NCBI RefSeq assembly: GCF_050948175.1
Contig: NW_027490494.1
Location: 1 to 64,000, forward strand
Direction: 5' to 3'
DNA from: Xylocopa sonorina
Taxonomy: Eukaryota; Arthropoda; Insecta; Hymenoptera; Apidae
DNA: 64,000 nucleotides
The notes under the pieces were generated by a model, which did no database searches, had not been told where the DNA came from, and saw nothing but the letters and a program-made list of their open reading frames with translations. How positions within the stretch are numbered: the stretch's first letter is position 1; each line of letters starts with the position of its first letter. Positions 27,072-40,400 of the stretch are shown piece after piece. The translations under genes were made by a program, and so were the position numbers.

Positions 27072-30000
27072 ATGAAACATGGATATGAGATGCAATATCT
27101 CGTTTTAAGAAGCATTTGAACTCTATTGCTACGATACCTAGATATCTGCAGACGCTATTTCCTAGCAAAGAAGTGACGCATTTACATTCATTTGAAGTGT
27201 AGACGAGGAATACATGACACTTCGCAAATCATATTATATCTTACCATGAAACATAGAAATGAGATGCGGTATTACGTTTTAAGAATCATAAGAACTCTAT
27301 TGCTACGATGCGTAGACATCTGCAAACGCTATTTCCTTGCAAGGAAGTGTCGCATTTACATTCATTTGAATCGTATACGAGGAATGCATAACACTTCGCA
27401 AATCATATTATATCTTACCATGAAACATAGAAATGAGATGCGGTATTGCGTTTTAAGAATCATAAGAACTCTATTGCTACGATGCGTAGACATCTGCAAA
27501 CGCTATTTCCTTGCAAGGAAGTGTCGCATTTACATTCATTTGAATCGTATACGAGGAATACATAACACTTCGCAAATCATATTATATCTTACCATGAAAC
27601 ATAGAAATGAGATGCATTTTCGCGTTTTAAGAAGCATTAGAAATCTATTGCTACGATACGTAGACATCTGCAAACGCTAGTTCTTTGCAACGAAGTGTCG
27701 CATTTACATTCATTTGAAGTGTAGACGAGGAATACAAAACACTTCGCAAATCATATTATATCTTACCATGAAACAAAGAAATGAGATGCGATATCGCGTT
27801 TTATGAAGCATTAGAATCCTATTGCCACGATAGGTAGACATCTGCAAACGCTATTTTCTTGCAAGGAAGTGTCGCATTTACATTCATTTGAAGTGTAGAC
27901 GAGGAATACATAACACTTCGCAAATCATATTATATCTTACCATGAAACATAGATATGAGATGCAATATCTCGTTTTAAGAAGCATTTGAACTCTATTGCT
28001 ACGATACCTAGACATCTGCAGACGCTATTTCCTAGCAAAGAAGTGTCGCATTTACATTCATTTGAAGTGTAGACGAGGAATACATGACACTTCGCAAATC
28101 ATATAATATCTTACCATGAAACATAGAAATGAGATGCGATATCGCGTTTTAAGTAGCATTAGTAATCTATTGCTACGATACGTAGACATCTGCAAACGCT
28201 ATTTCTTTGCATGGAAGTGTCGCATTTACATTCATTTGAATCGTATACGAGGAATGCATAACACTTCGCAATGAATATTATATCTTATCATGAGTCATAG
28301 ATATGAGATGCAATATCTCGTTTTAAGAAGCATTTGAACTCTATTACTTCGATACGTAGACATGTGCAAACGCTATTTCCTTGCAAGGAAGTGTCGCATT
28401 TACATTCATTTGAAGTGTAGACGAGGAATACATGACACTTCGCAAGTCATATTATACCTTACCATGAAACATAGAAATGAGATGCGATATCGCGTTTTAA
28501 GAAGCATTAGAAATCTATTGCTACGATACGTAGACATCTGCAAACGCTTTTTCCTTGCAAGGAAGTGTCGCATTTACATTCATTTGAATCGTAGACGAGG
28601 AATGCATAACACTTCGCAGATCACATTATTTCTTGCCATGAAACATAGAAATGAGATTCGATATCGCATTTTAAGAATCATAAGAGCTCTATTGCTACGA
28701 TACGTAGACATCTGCAAACGCTATTTCCTTGCAAGGAAGTGTCGCATTTACACTCATTTGAATCGTAGACAAGGAATGCATAACACTTCGCAATGAATAT
28801 TATATCTTATCATGAAACATAGATATGAGATGCAATATCTCGTTTTAAGAAGCATTTGAACTCTATTGCTTCGATACGTAGACATCTGCAAACGCTATTT
28901 AATTGCAAGGAAGTATCGCATTTACATTCGTTTGAAGTGTAGACGAGGAATACATGACACTTCGCAAATTATATTATATCTTACCATGAAACATAGAAAT
29001 GAGATGCGATATCGCGTTTTAAGAAGCATTAGAAATCTATTGCTACGATACGTAGACATCTGCAAGCGCTATTTCTTTGCAAGGAAGTGTCGCATTTACA
29101 TTCCTTTGAAGTGTAGACGAGGAATACATAACACTTCGCAAATCATATTATATCTTACCATGAAACATGGAAATGAGATGCGATATCGCGTTTTAAGTAT
29201 CATAAGATCACCATTGCTACGATACGTAGACATCTGCAAACGCTATTTCCTTGCAAGGAAGTGTCGCATTTACGTTCATTTGAATCGTAGACGAGGAATA
29301 CATAACACTTCGCAAATCATATTATATCTTACCATGAAACATAGAAATGAGACGCGATATCGCGTTTTAAGTATCATAAGAACTCCATTGCTACGATACG
29401 TAGACATCTGCAAACGCTATTTCCTTGCAAGGAAGTGTCGCATTTACGTTCATTTGAATCGTAGACGAGGAATACATGACACTTCGCAGATCATATTATA
29501 TCTTACCATTAAACATAGAAATGAGATACGATATCGCGTTTTAAGAAAAAGAACACTATTGCTATGATACGTAGACATCTGCAAGCGCTATTTCCTAGCG
29601 AGGAAGTGTCGCATTCACATTCATTTGAAGTGTAGACGAGGAATACATAACACTTCGCAAATCATATTATATTTTACCATGAAACATAGAAATGAGATGC
29701 GATATCGCGTTTTAAGAAGCATTAGAACTCTATCGATACGATACCTAGACATCTGCAGACGCTATTTCCTAGCAAGGAAGTGTCACATTTACATTCATTC
29801 GAATTGTAGACGGGGAATACATAACACTTCGCAAATCATATTATATCTTACCATGAAACATAGAAATGAGATGCGATATCGCGTTTTAAGAAGCATTAGA
29901 ACTCTATCGCTACGATACCTAGGCATCTGCAGACGCTATTTCCCAGCAGGGAAGTGTCGCATTTACATTCATTTGAAGTGTAGACGAGGAATACATGACA

Positions 30001-30999
30001 CTCCGCAAATCATATTATATCTTACCATGAAACATGGAAATGAGATGCGATATCGCGTTTTAAGAATCATAAGAACTCTATTGCTACGATAGGTAGACAT
30101 TTGCAAACGCTATTTCCTTGCAAGGAAGTGTCGCTTTTACATTCATATGAAGTGTAGACGAGGAATACATGACACTTCGCAAATCATATTACATCTTACC
30201 ATAAACCATAGAAATGAGATGCGATATCGCATTTTAAGAAGCAATAGATATCTATTGCTACGATACGTAGACATCTGCAAACGCTATTTCTTTGCAAGGA
30301 AGTGTCGCATTTACAATCATATGAAGTGTAGACGAGGAATACATAACACTTCGCAAATCATATTATATCTTACCATGAAACATAGAAATGAGATGCGATA
30401 TCGCGTTTTAAGAAGCATTAGAACACCATCGCTACGATACCTGGACATCTGCAGACGCTATTTCCTAGCAAGGAAGTGTCGCATTTACATTCATTTGAAT
30501 TGTAGACGAGGAATACATAACACTTCGCAAATCATATTATAACTTACCATGAAACATAGAAATGAGATAGGATATCGCGTTTTAAGAATCATAAGAACAC
30601 TATTGCTACGATTCGTAGACATCTGCAAACGCTATTTCCTAGCGAGGAAGTGTCTCATTCACATTCATTTGAAGTGTAGACGAGGAATACATAACACTTC
30701 GCAAATCATATTATATCTTACCATGAAACATAGAAATCAGATGCGATATCGCGTTTTAAGAATCATAGGAATTCTATTGCTACGATACGTAGACAACTGC
30801 AAACGCTATTTCCTTGCAAGGAAGTGTCGCATTTACATTCATTTGAATCGTATACGAGGAATGCATAACACTTCGCAATGAATATTATATCTTATCATGA
30901 GACATAGATATGAGATGCAATATCTCGTTTTAAGAAGCATTTGAACTCAATTGCTGCGATACCTAGATATCTGCAGACGCTATTTCCTAGCAAAGAAGT
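27072..30999 (+). repeat. Mosaic A/B monomer domain
   Basis: No tandem unit repeats within this stretch, but nearly all of it has a partner elsewhere. About 27.07-28.2 kb matches 50.9-52.05 kb (offset 23,831). About 28.3-29.15 kb matches 31.25-32.1 kb (offset 2,955). About 29.16-29.5 kb matches 34.03-34.38 kb. About 29.6-30.4 kb matches 34.37 and 36.06 kb onward. Near 29,545 one monomer has a 3-bp net loss ('aagaaaaagaac' where the partner at 35,977 has 'aagaatcataagaac'). I read this as a patchwork of exchanged segments. Confidence 0.7.
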
Positions 31000-33900
31000 G
31001 TCGCATTTACATTCATTTGAAGTGTAGACGAGGAATACATAAGAGTTCGCCAATCATATTATATCTTACCATGAAACATAGAAATGAGATGCGATATCGC
31101 GTTTTAAGTAGCATTAGTAATCTATTGCTACGATACGTAGACATCTGCAAACGCTATTTCCTAGCAAGGAAGTGTCGCATTTACATTCATTTGAATCGTA
31201 TACGAGGAATGCATAACACTTCATAATGAATATTATATCTTATCATGAAACATAGATATGAGATGCAATATCTCGTTTTAAGAAGCATTTGAACTCTATT
31301 ACTTCGATACGTAGACATCTGCAAACGCTATTTCCTTGCAAGGAAGTGTCGCATTTACATTCATTTGAAGTGTAGACGAGGAATACATGACACTTCGCAA
31401 ATCATATTATATCTTATCATGAAACATAGAAATGAGATGCGATATCGCGTTTTAAGAAGCATTAGAAATCTATTGTTACGATACGTAGACATCTGCAAAC
31501 GCTTTTTCCTTGCAAGGAAGTGTCGCATTTACATTCATTTGAATCGTAGACGAGGAATGCATAACACTTCGCAAATCACATTATTTCTTGCCATGAAACA
31601 TAGAAATGAGATTCGATATCGCATTTTAAGAATCATAAGAGCTCTATTGCTACGATACGTAGACATCTGCAAACGCTATTTCCTTGCAAGGAAGTGTCGC
31701 ATTTACACTCATTTGAATCGTAGACGAGGAATGCATAACACTTCGCAATGAATATTATATCTTATCATGAAACATAGATATGAGATGCAATATCTCGTTT
31801 TAAGAAGCATTTGAACACTATTGCTTCGATACGTAGACATCTGCAAACGCTATTTAATTGCAAGGAAGTATCGCATTTACATTCGTTTGAAGTGTAGACG
31901 AGGAATTCATGACACTTCGCAAATTATATTATATCTTACCATGAAACATAGAAATGAGATGCGATATCGCGTTTTAAGAAGCATTAGAAATCTATTGCTA
32001 CGATACGTATACATCTGCAAACGCTATTTCTTTGCAAGGGAGTGTCGCATTTACATTCCTTTGAAGTGTAGACGAGGAATACATGACACTTCGCAAATCA
32101 TATTATATCTTACCATGAAACAAAAATATGATATGCATATCTCGTTTTAAGAAGTATTTGAACTCTATAGCTACGATACCTAGACATCTGCAGACGCTAT
32201 TTTCTAGCAAGGAAGTGTTGCATTTACATTCATTTGAAGTGTAGACGAGGAATACATGACACTTCGCAAATCATATTATATCTTACCATGAAACATAGAA
32301 ATGAGATGCGATATCGCGTTTTGAGAATCATAAGAACTCTATCGCTACGATACCTAGGCATCTGCAGACGCTATTTCCCAGCAAGGAAGTGTCGCATTTA
32401 CATTCATTTGAAGTGTAGACGAGGAATACATGACACTTCGCAAATCATATTATATCTTACCATGAAGCATGGAAATGAGATGCGATATCGCGTTTTAAGT
32501 ATCATAAGATCACCATTGCTACGATACGTAGACATCTGCAAACGCTATTTCCTTGCAAGGAAGTGTCGCATTTACATTCATTTGAAGTGTAGACGAGGAA
32601 TACATAAGAGTTCGCCAATCATATTATATCTTACCATGAAACATAGAAATGAGATGCGATATCGCGTTTTAAGTAGCATTAGTAATCTATTGCTACGATA
32701 CGTAGACATCTGCAAACGCTATTTCCTAGCAAGGAAGTGTCGCATTTACATTCATTTGAATCGTATACGAGGAATGCATAACACTTCATAATGAATATTA
32801 TATCTTATCATGAAACATAGATATGAGATGCAATATCTCGTTTTAAGAAGCATTTGAACTCTATTACTTCGATACGTAGACATCTGCAAACGCTATTTCC
32901 TTGCAAGGAAGTGTCGCATTTACATTCATTTGAAGTGTAGACGAGGAATACATGACACTTCGCAAATCATATTATATCTTATCATGAAACATAGAAATGA
33001 GATGCGATATCGCGTTTTAAGAAGCATTAGAAATCTATTGTTACGATACGTAGACATCTGCAAACGCTTTTTCCTTGCAAGGAAGTGTCGCATTTACATT
33101 CATTTGAATCGTAGACGAGGAATGCATAACACTTCGCAAATCACATTATTTCTTGCCATGAAACATAGAAATGAGATTCGATATCGCATTTTAAGAATCA
33201 TAAGAGCTCTATTGCTACGATACGTAGACATCTGCAAACGCTATTTCCTTGCAAGGAAGTGTCGCATTTACACTCATTTGAATCGTAGACGAGGAATGCA
33301 TAACACTTCGCAATGAATATTATATCTTATCATGAAACATAGATATGAGATGCAATATCTCGTTTTAAGAAGCATTTGAACACTATTGCTTCGATACGTA
33401 GACATCTGCAAACGCTATTTAATTGCAAGGAAGTATCGCATTTACATTCGTTTGAAGTGTAGACGAGGAATTCATGACACTTCGCAAATTATATTATATC
33501 TTACCATGAAACATAGAAATGAGATGCGATATCGCGTTTTAAGAAGCATTAGAAATCTATTGCTACGATACGTATACATCTGCAAACGCTATTTCTTTGC
33601 AAGGGAGTGTCGCATTTACATTCCTTTGAAGTGTAGACGAGGAATACATGACACTTCGCAAATCATATTATATCTTACCATGAAACAAAAATATGATATG
33701 CATATCTCGTTTTAAGAAGTATTTGAACTCTATAGCTACGATACCTAGACATCTGCAGACGCTATATTCTAGCAAGGAAGTGTTGCATTTACATTCATTT
33801 GAAGTGTAGACGAGGAATACATGACACTTCGCAAATCATATTATATCTTACCATGAAACATAGAAATGAGATGCGATATCGCGTTTTGAGAATCATAAGA

Positions 33901-34140
33901 ACTCTATCGCTACGATACCTAGGCATCTGCAGACGCTATTTCCCAGCAAGGAAGTGTCGCATTTACATTCATTTGAAGTGTAGACGAGGAATACATGACA
34001 CTTCGCAAATCATATTATATCTTACCATGAAGCATGGAAATGAGATGCGATATCGCGTTTTAAGTATCATAAGATCACCATTGCTACGATACGTAGACAT
34101 CTGCAAACGCTATTTCCTTGCAAGGAAGTGTCGCATTTAC
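31000..34140 (+). repeat. Nine-monomer (1,565-bp) tandem duplication
   Basis: Copy 1 is about 31,000-32,564 and copy 2 about 32,565-34,140. Matching points are 31,365/32,930, 31,821/33,386 and 32,234/33,799, all offset 1,565 bp (9 x 174 minus 1). Both copies carry 'ataagagttcgcc', 'cgctttttccttg', 'ctatttaattgcaagg' and the one-base-short 'aaacaaaaatatgatatgc'. The copies look almost identical; one difference seen is 'ctattttctag' in copy 1 against 'ctatattctag' in copy 2. The match stops at about 34,140, where 'ttacgttc' replaces 'ttacattc'. Confidence 0.88.
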
Positions 34141-37100
34141 GTTCATTTGAATCGTAGACGAGGAATACATAACACTTCGCAAATCATATTATATCTTACC
34201 ATGAAACATAGAAATGAGACGCGATATCGCGTTTTAAGTATCATAAGAACTCCATTGCTACGATACGTAGACATCTGCAAACGCTATTTCCTTGCAAGGA
34301 AGTGTCGCATTTACGTTCATTTGAATCGTAGACGAGGAATACATGACACTTCGCAGATCATATTATATCTTACCATTAAACATAGAAATGAGATGCGATA
34401 TCGCGTTTTAAGAAGCATTAGAACTCTATCGATACGATACCTAGACATCTGCAGACGCTATTTCCTAGCAAGGAAGTGTCACATTTACATTCATTCGAAT
34501 TGTAGACGGGGAATACATAACACTTCGCAAATCATATTATATCTTACCATGAAACATAGAAATGAGATGCGATATCGCGTTTTAAGAAGCATTAGAACTC
34601 TATCGCTACGGTACCTAGGCATCTGCAGACGCTATTTCCCAGCAGGGAAGTGTCGCATTTACATTCATTTGAAGTGTAGACGAGGAATACATGACACTCC
34701 GCAAATCATATTATATCTTACCATGAAACATGGAAATGAGATGCGATATCGCGTTTTAAGAATCATAAGAACTCTATTGCTACGGTAGGTAGACATTTGC
34801 AAACGCTATTTCCTTGCAAGGAAGTGTCGCTTTTACATTCATATGAAGTGTAGACGAGGAATACATGACACTTCGCAAATCATATTACATCTTACCATAA
34901 ACCATAGAAATGAGATGCGATATCGCATTTTAAGAAGCAATAGATATCTATTGCTACGATACGTAGACATCTGCAAACGCTATTTCTTTGCAAGGAAGTG
35001 TCGCATTTACAATCATATGAAGAGTAGACGAGGAATACATAACACTTCGCAAATCATATTATATCTTATCATGAAACATAGAAATGAGATGCGATATCGC
35101 GTTTTAAGAAGCATTAGAAATCTATTGCTACGATACGTAGACATCTGCAAACGCTTTTTCCTTGCAAGGAAGTGTCGCATTTACATTCATTTGAATCGTA
35201 GACGAGGAATGCATAACACTTCCCAAATCACATTATTTCTTGCCATGAAACATAGAAATGAGATTCGATATCGCATTTTAAGAATCATAAGAGCTCTATT
35301 GCTACGATAGGTAGACATCTGCAAACGCTATTTCCTTGCAAGGAAGTGTCGCATTTACACTCATTTGAATCGTAGACGAGGAATGCATAACACTTCGCAA
35401 TGAATATTATATCTTATCATGAAACATAGAAATGAGATGCGATATCGCGTTTTAAGAAGCATTAGAAATCTATTGCTACGATACGTAGACATCTGCAAAC
35501 GCTTTTTCCTTGCAAGGAAGTGTCGCATTTACATTCATTTGAATCGTAGACGAGGAATGCATAACACTTCGCAAATCATATTATATCTTACCATGAAACA
35601 TGGAAATGAGATGCGATATCGCGTTTTAAGTATCATAAGATCACCATTGCTACGATACGTAGACATCTGCAAACGCTATTTCCTTGCAAGGAAGTGTCGC
35701 ATTTACGTTCATTTGAATCGTAGACGAGGAATACATAACACTTCGCAAATCATATTATATCTTACCATGAAACATAGAAATGAGACGCGATATCGCGTTT
35801 TAAGTATCATAAGAACTCCATTGCTACGATACGTAGACATCTGCAAACGCTATTTCCTTGCAAGGAAGTGTCGCATTTACGTTCATTTGAATCGTAGACG
35901 AGGAATACATGACACTTCGCAGATCATATTATATCTTACCATTAAACATAGAAATGAGATACGATATCGCGTTTTAAGAATCATAAGAACACTATTGCTA
36001 TGATACGTAGACATCTGCAAGCGCTATTTCCTAGCGAGGAAGTGTCGCATTCACATTCATTTGAAGTGTAGACGAAGAATACATAACACTTCGCAAATCA
36101 TATTATATTTTACCATGAAACATAGAAATGAGATGCGATATCGCGTTTTAAGAAGCATTAGAACTCTATCGATACGATACCTAGACATCTGCAGACGCTA
36201 TTTCCTAGCAAGGAAGTGTCACATTTACATTCATTCGAATTGTAGACGGGGAATACATAACACTTCGCAAATCATATTATATCTTACCATGAAACATAGA
36301 AATGGGATGCGATATCGCGTTTTAAGAAGCATTAGAACTCTATCGCTACGATACCTAGGCATCTGCAGACGCTATTTCCCAGCAGGGAAGTGTCGCATTT
36401 ACATTCATTTGAAGTGTAGACGAGGAATACATGACACTCCGCAAATCATATTATATCTTACCATGAAACATGGAAATGAGATGCGATATCGCGTTTTAAG
36501 AATCATAAGAACACTATTGCTACGATAGGTAGACATTTGCAAACGCTATTTCCTTGCAAGGAAGTGTCGCTTTTACATTCATTTGAAGTGTAGACGAGGA
36601 ATACATGACACTTCGCAAATCATATTACATCTTACCATAAACCATAGAAATGAGATGCGATATCGCATTTTAAGAAGCAATAGATATCTATTGCTACGAT
36701 ACGTAGACATCTGCAAATGCTATTTCTTTGCAAGGAAGTGTCGCATTTACAATCATATGAAGTGTAGACGAGGAATACATAACACTTCGCAAATCATATT
36801 ATATCTTACCATGAAACATAGAAATGAGATGCGATATCGCGTTTTAAGAAGCATTAGAACACTATCGCTACGATACCTGGACATCTGCAGACGCTATTTC
36901 CTTTCAAGGAAGTGTCGCATTTACATTCATTTGAAGTGTAGACGAGGAGTACATAACACTTCGCAAATCATTTTATATCTTACCATGAAACATAGAAATG
37001 AGATGCGATATCGCGGTTTTAAGAATCATAAGAACTCTATTGCTACGATACGTAGACATCTGCAAACGCTCTTTCCTTGCAAGGAAGTGTCGCATTAACA

Positions 37101-37450
37101 TTCATTTGAAGTGTAGACGAGGAATACATAACACTTCGCAAATCATATTATACCTTACCATGAAACATAGAAATGAGATGCGATATCGCGTTTTAAGAAG
37201 CATTAGAACTCTATCGCTACGATACCTAGACATCTGCAGACGCTATTTCCTAGCAAGGAAGTGTCGCATTTACATTCATTTGAATTGTAGACGAGGAATA
37301 CATAACACTTCGCAAATCATATTATAACTTACCATGAAACATAGAAATGAGATAGGATATCGCGTTTTAAGAATCATAAGAACACTATTGCTACGATTCG
37401 TAGACATCTGCAAACGCTATTTCCTAGCGAGGAAGTGTCTCATTCACATT
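34141..37450 (+). repeat. Mosaic of rearranged copies of 28.5-30.9 kb
   Basis: Segments of the upstream mosaic recur here at different offsets. 30,147 pairs with 34,843 (4,696 bp) and with 36,583 (6,436 bp). 29,625 pairs with 36,061 (6,436 bp). 30,549 pairs with 37,334 (6,785 bp). A copy of the 28.4-kb 'cgctttttccttg' monomers is inserted at about 35,060-35,570. A 175-bp monomer (36,985-37,159) carries one extra G in 'atatcgcggtttt'. The several offsets imply repeated local exchange. Confidence 0.7.
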
Positions 37451-40400
37451 CATTTGAAGTGTAGACGAGGAATACATAACACTTCGCAAATCATATTATA
37501 TCTTACCATGAAACATAGAAATCAGATGCGATATCGCGTTTTAAGAATCATAGGAATTCTATTGCTACGATACGTAGACAACTGCAAACGCTATTTCCTT
37601 GCAAGGAAGTGTCGCATTTACAATCATTTGAATCGTATACGAGGAATGCATAACACTTCCCAATGAGTATTATATCTTATCATGAAACATAGATATGAGA
37701 TGCAATATCTCGTTTTAAGAAGCATTTGAACTCTATTGCTACGATACCTAGACATCTGCAAACGCTATTTCCCAGCTAGGAAGTGTCGCATTTACATTCA
37801 TTTGAAGTGTAGACGAGGAATACATGACAATTCGCAAATCATATTATATCTTACCATGAAACATAGAAATGAGATGCGATATCGCGTTTTAAGAAGAGTT
37901 AGAACTCCATTGCTACGATACGTAGTCATCTGCAGACGCTATTTCCTTGCAAGGAAGTGTCGCATTTACATTCATTTGAAGTGTAGACGAGTAATACATG
38001 TCACTTCGCAAATCATATTATATCTTACCATGAAACATAGAAATGAGATGCGATATCGCGTTTTAAGAAGCATTAGAACTCTATCGCTACGATACCTAGA
38101 CATCTGCAGACGCTATTTCCTAGCAAGGAAGTGTCGCATTTACATTCATTTGAATTGTAGACGAGGAATACATAACACTTCGCAAATCATATTATATCTT
38201 ACCATGAAACATAGAAATGAGATGCGATATCGCGTTTTAAGAAGCATTAGAACACTATCGCTACGATACCTGGACATCTGCAGACGCTATTTCCTTTCAA
38301 GGAAGTGTCGCATTTACATTCATTTGAAGTGTAGACGAGGAGTACATAACACTTCGCAAATCATTTTATATCTTACCATGAAACATAGAAATGAGATGCG
38401 ATATCGCGGTTTTAAGAATCATAAGAACTCTATTGCTACGATACGTAGACATCTGCAAACGCTCTTTCCTTGCAAGGAAGTGTCGCATTAACATTCATTT
38501 GAAGTGTCGACGAGGAATACATAACACTTCGCAAATCATATTATATCTTACCATGAAACATAGAAATGAGATGCGATATCGCGTTTTAAGAAGCATTAGA
38601 ACTCTATCGCTACGATACCTAGGCATCTGCAGACGCTATTTCCCAGCAAGGAAGTGTCGCATTTACATTCATTTGAAGTGTAGACGAGGAATACATGACA
38701 CTTCGCAAATCATATTATATCTTACCATGAACTATGGAAATGAATTGCGATATCGCGTTTTAAGAATCATAAGAACTCTATTGCTACGAGACGTAGACAT
38801 CTGCAATCGCAATTTCTTTGCAAGGAAGCGTTTCATTTACATTCATTTGAAGTGTAGACGAGGAATACATAACACTTCGCAAGTCATATTATATCTTACC
38901 ATGAAACATAGAAATGAGATGCGATATCGCGTTTTAACAAGCATTAGAACCCTATTGCTACGATAGGTAGATATCTGCAAACGCTATTTCTTTGCAAGGA
39001 AGTGTCGCATTTACATTCATTTGAATCATAGACGAGGAATACATAAAACTTCGCAAATTACATTATATCCTACCATGAAACATAGAAATGAGGTGCGATA
39101 TCGCGTTTTAAGAAGCATTAGAAATCTATTGCTACGATACGTAGATATCTGCATACGCTATTTCCTTGCAAGGAAGTGTCGCATTTACATTCATTTGAAG
39201 TGTAGACGAGGAATACATAACACTTCGCAAATCATATTATATCTTACCATGAAACATAGAATTGAGATCGATACCGCGTTTTAAGAATCATAAGAACTCC
39301 ATTGCTACGATACGTAGACATCTGCAAACGCTATTTCTTTGCAAGGAAGTGTCGCATTTACATTCATTTGAAGTGTGGACGAGGAATACATAACACTTCG
39401 CAAATCATATTATATCTTACCATGAAACATAGAAATGAGATGCGATATCGCGTTTTAAGTAGCATTAGAACCCTATTGCTACGATAGGTAGACATCTGCA
39501 TACGCTATTTCCTTGCAAGCAAGTGTCGCATTTACATTCATTTGAAGCGTAGACGAGGAATACATAACACTTCGCAAATCATATTATATCTTACCATGAA
39601 ACATAGAAATGAGATGCGGTATCGCCTTTTAAGAAGCATTAGATCCCTATTGCTACGATAGGTAGATATCTGCAAACGCTATTTCCTTGCAAGGAAGTGT
39701 CGCATTTACATTCATTTGAAGCGTAGACGAGGAATACATAACACTTCGCAAATCATATTATATCTTACCATGAAACATAGAAATGAGATGCGATATCGCC
39801 TTTTAAGAAGCATTAGAACCCTATTGCTACGATAGGTAGATATCTGCAAACGCTATTTCCTTGCAAGGAAGTGTCGCATTTACATTCATTTGAAGTGTAG
39901 ACGAGGAATACATAACACTTCGCAAATCATATTATATCTTACCATGAAACATAGAAATGAGATGCGATATCGCGTTTTAAGAAGCATTAGAACCCTATTG
40001 CTACGATAGGTAGACATCTGCATACGCTATTTCCTTGCAAGGAAGTGTCGCATTTACATTCATTTGAAGCGTAGACGAGGAATACATAACACTTCGCAAA
40101 TCATATTATATCTTACCATGAAACATAGAAATGAGATGCGATATCGCCTTTTAAGAAGCATTAGAACCCTATTGCTACGATAGGTAGATATCTGCAAACG
40201 CTATTTCCTTGCAAGGAAGTGTCGCATTTACATTCATTTGAAGTGTAGACGAGGAATACATAACACTTCGCAAATTATATTATATCTTACCATGAAACAT
40301 AGAAATGAGATGCGATATCGCGTTTTAAGAAGCATTAGAAATCTGTTGCTACGATACGTAGACATCTGCAAACGCTATTTCCTTTCAAGGAAGTGTCGCA

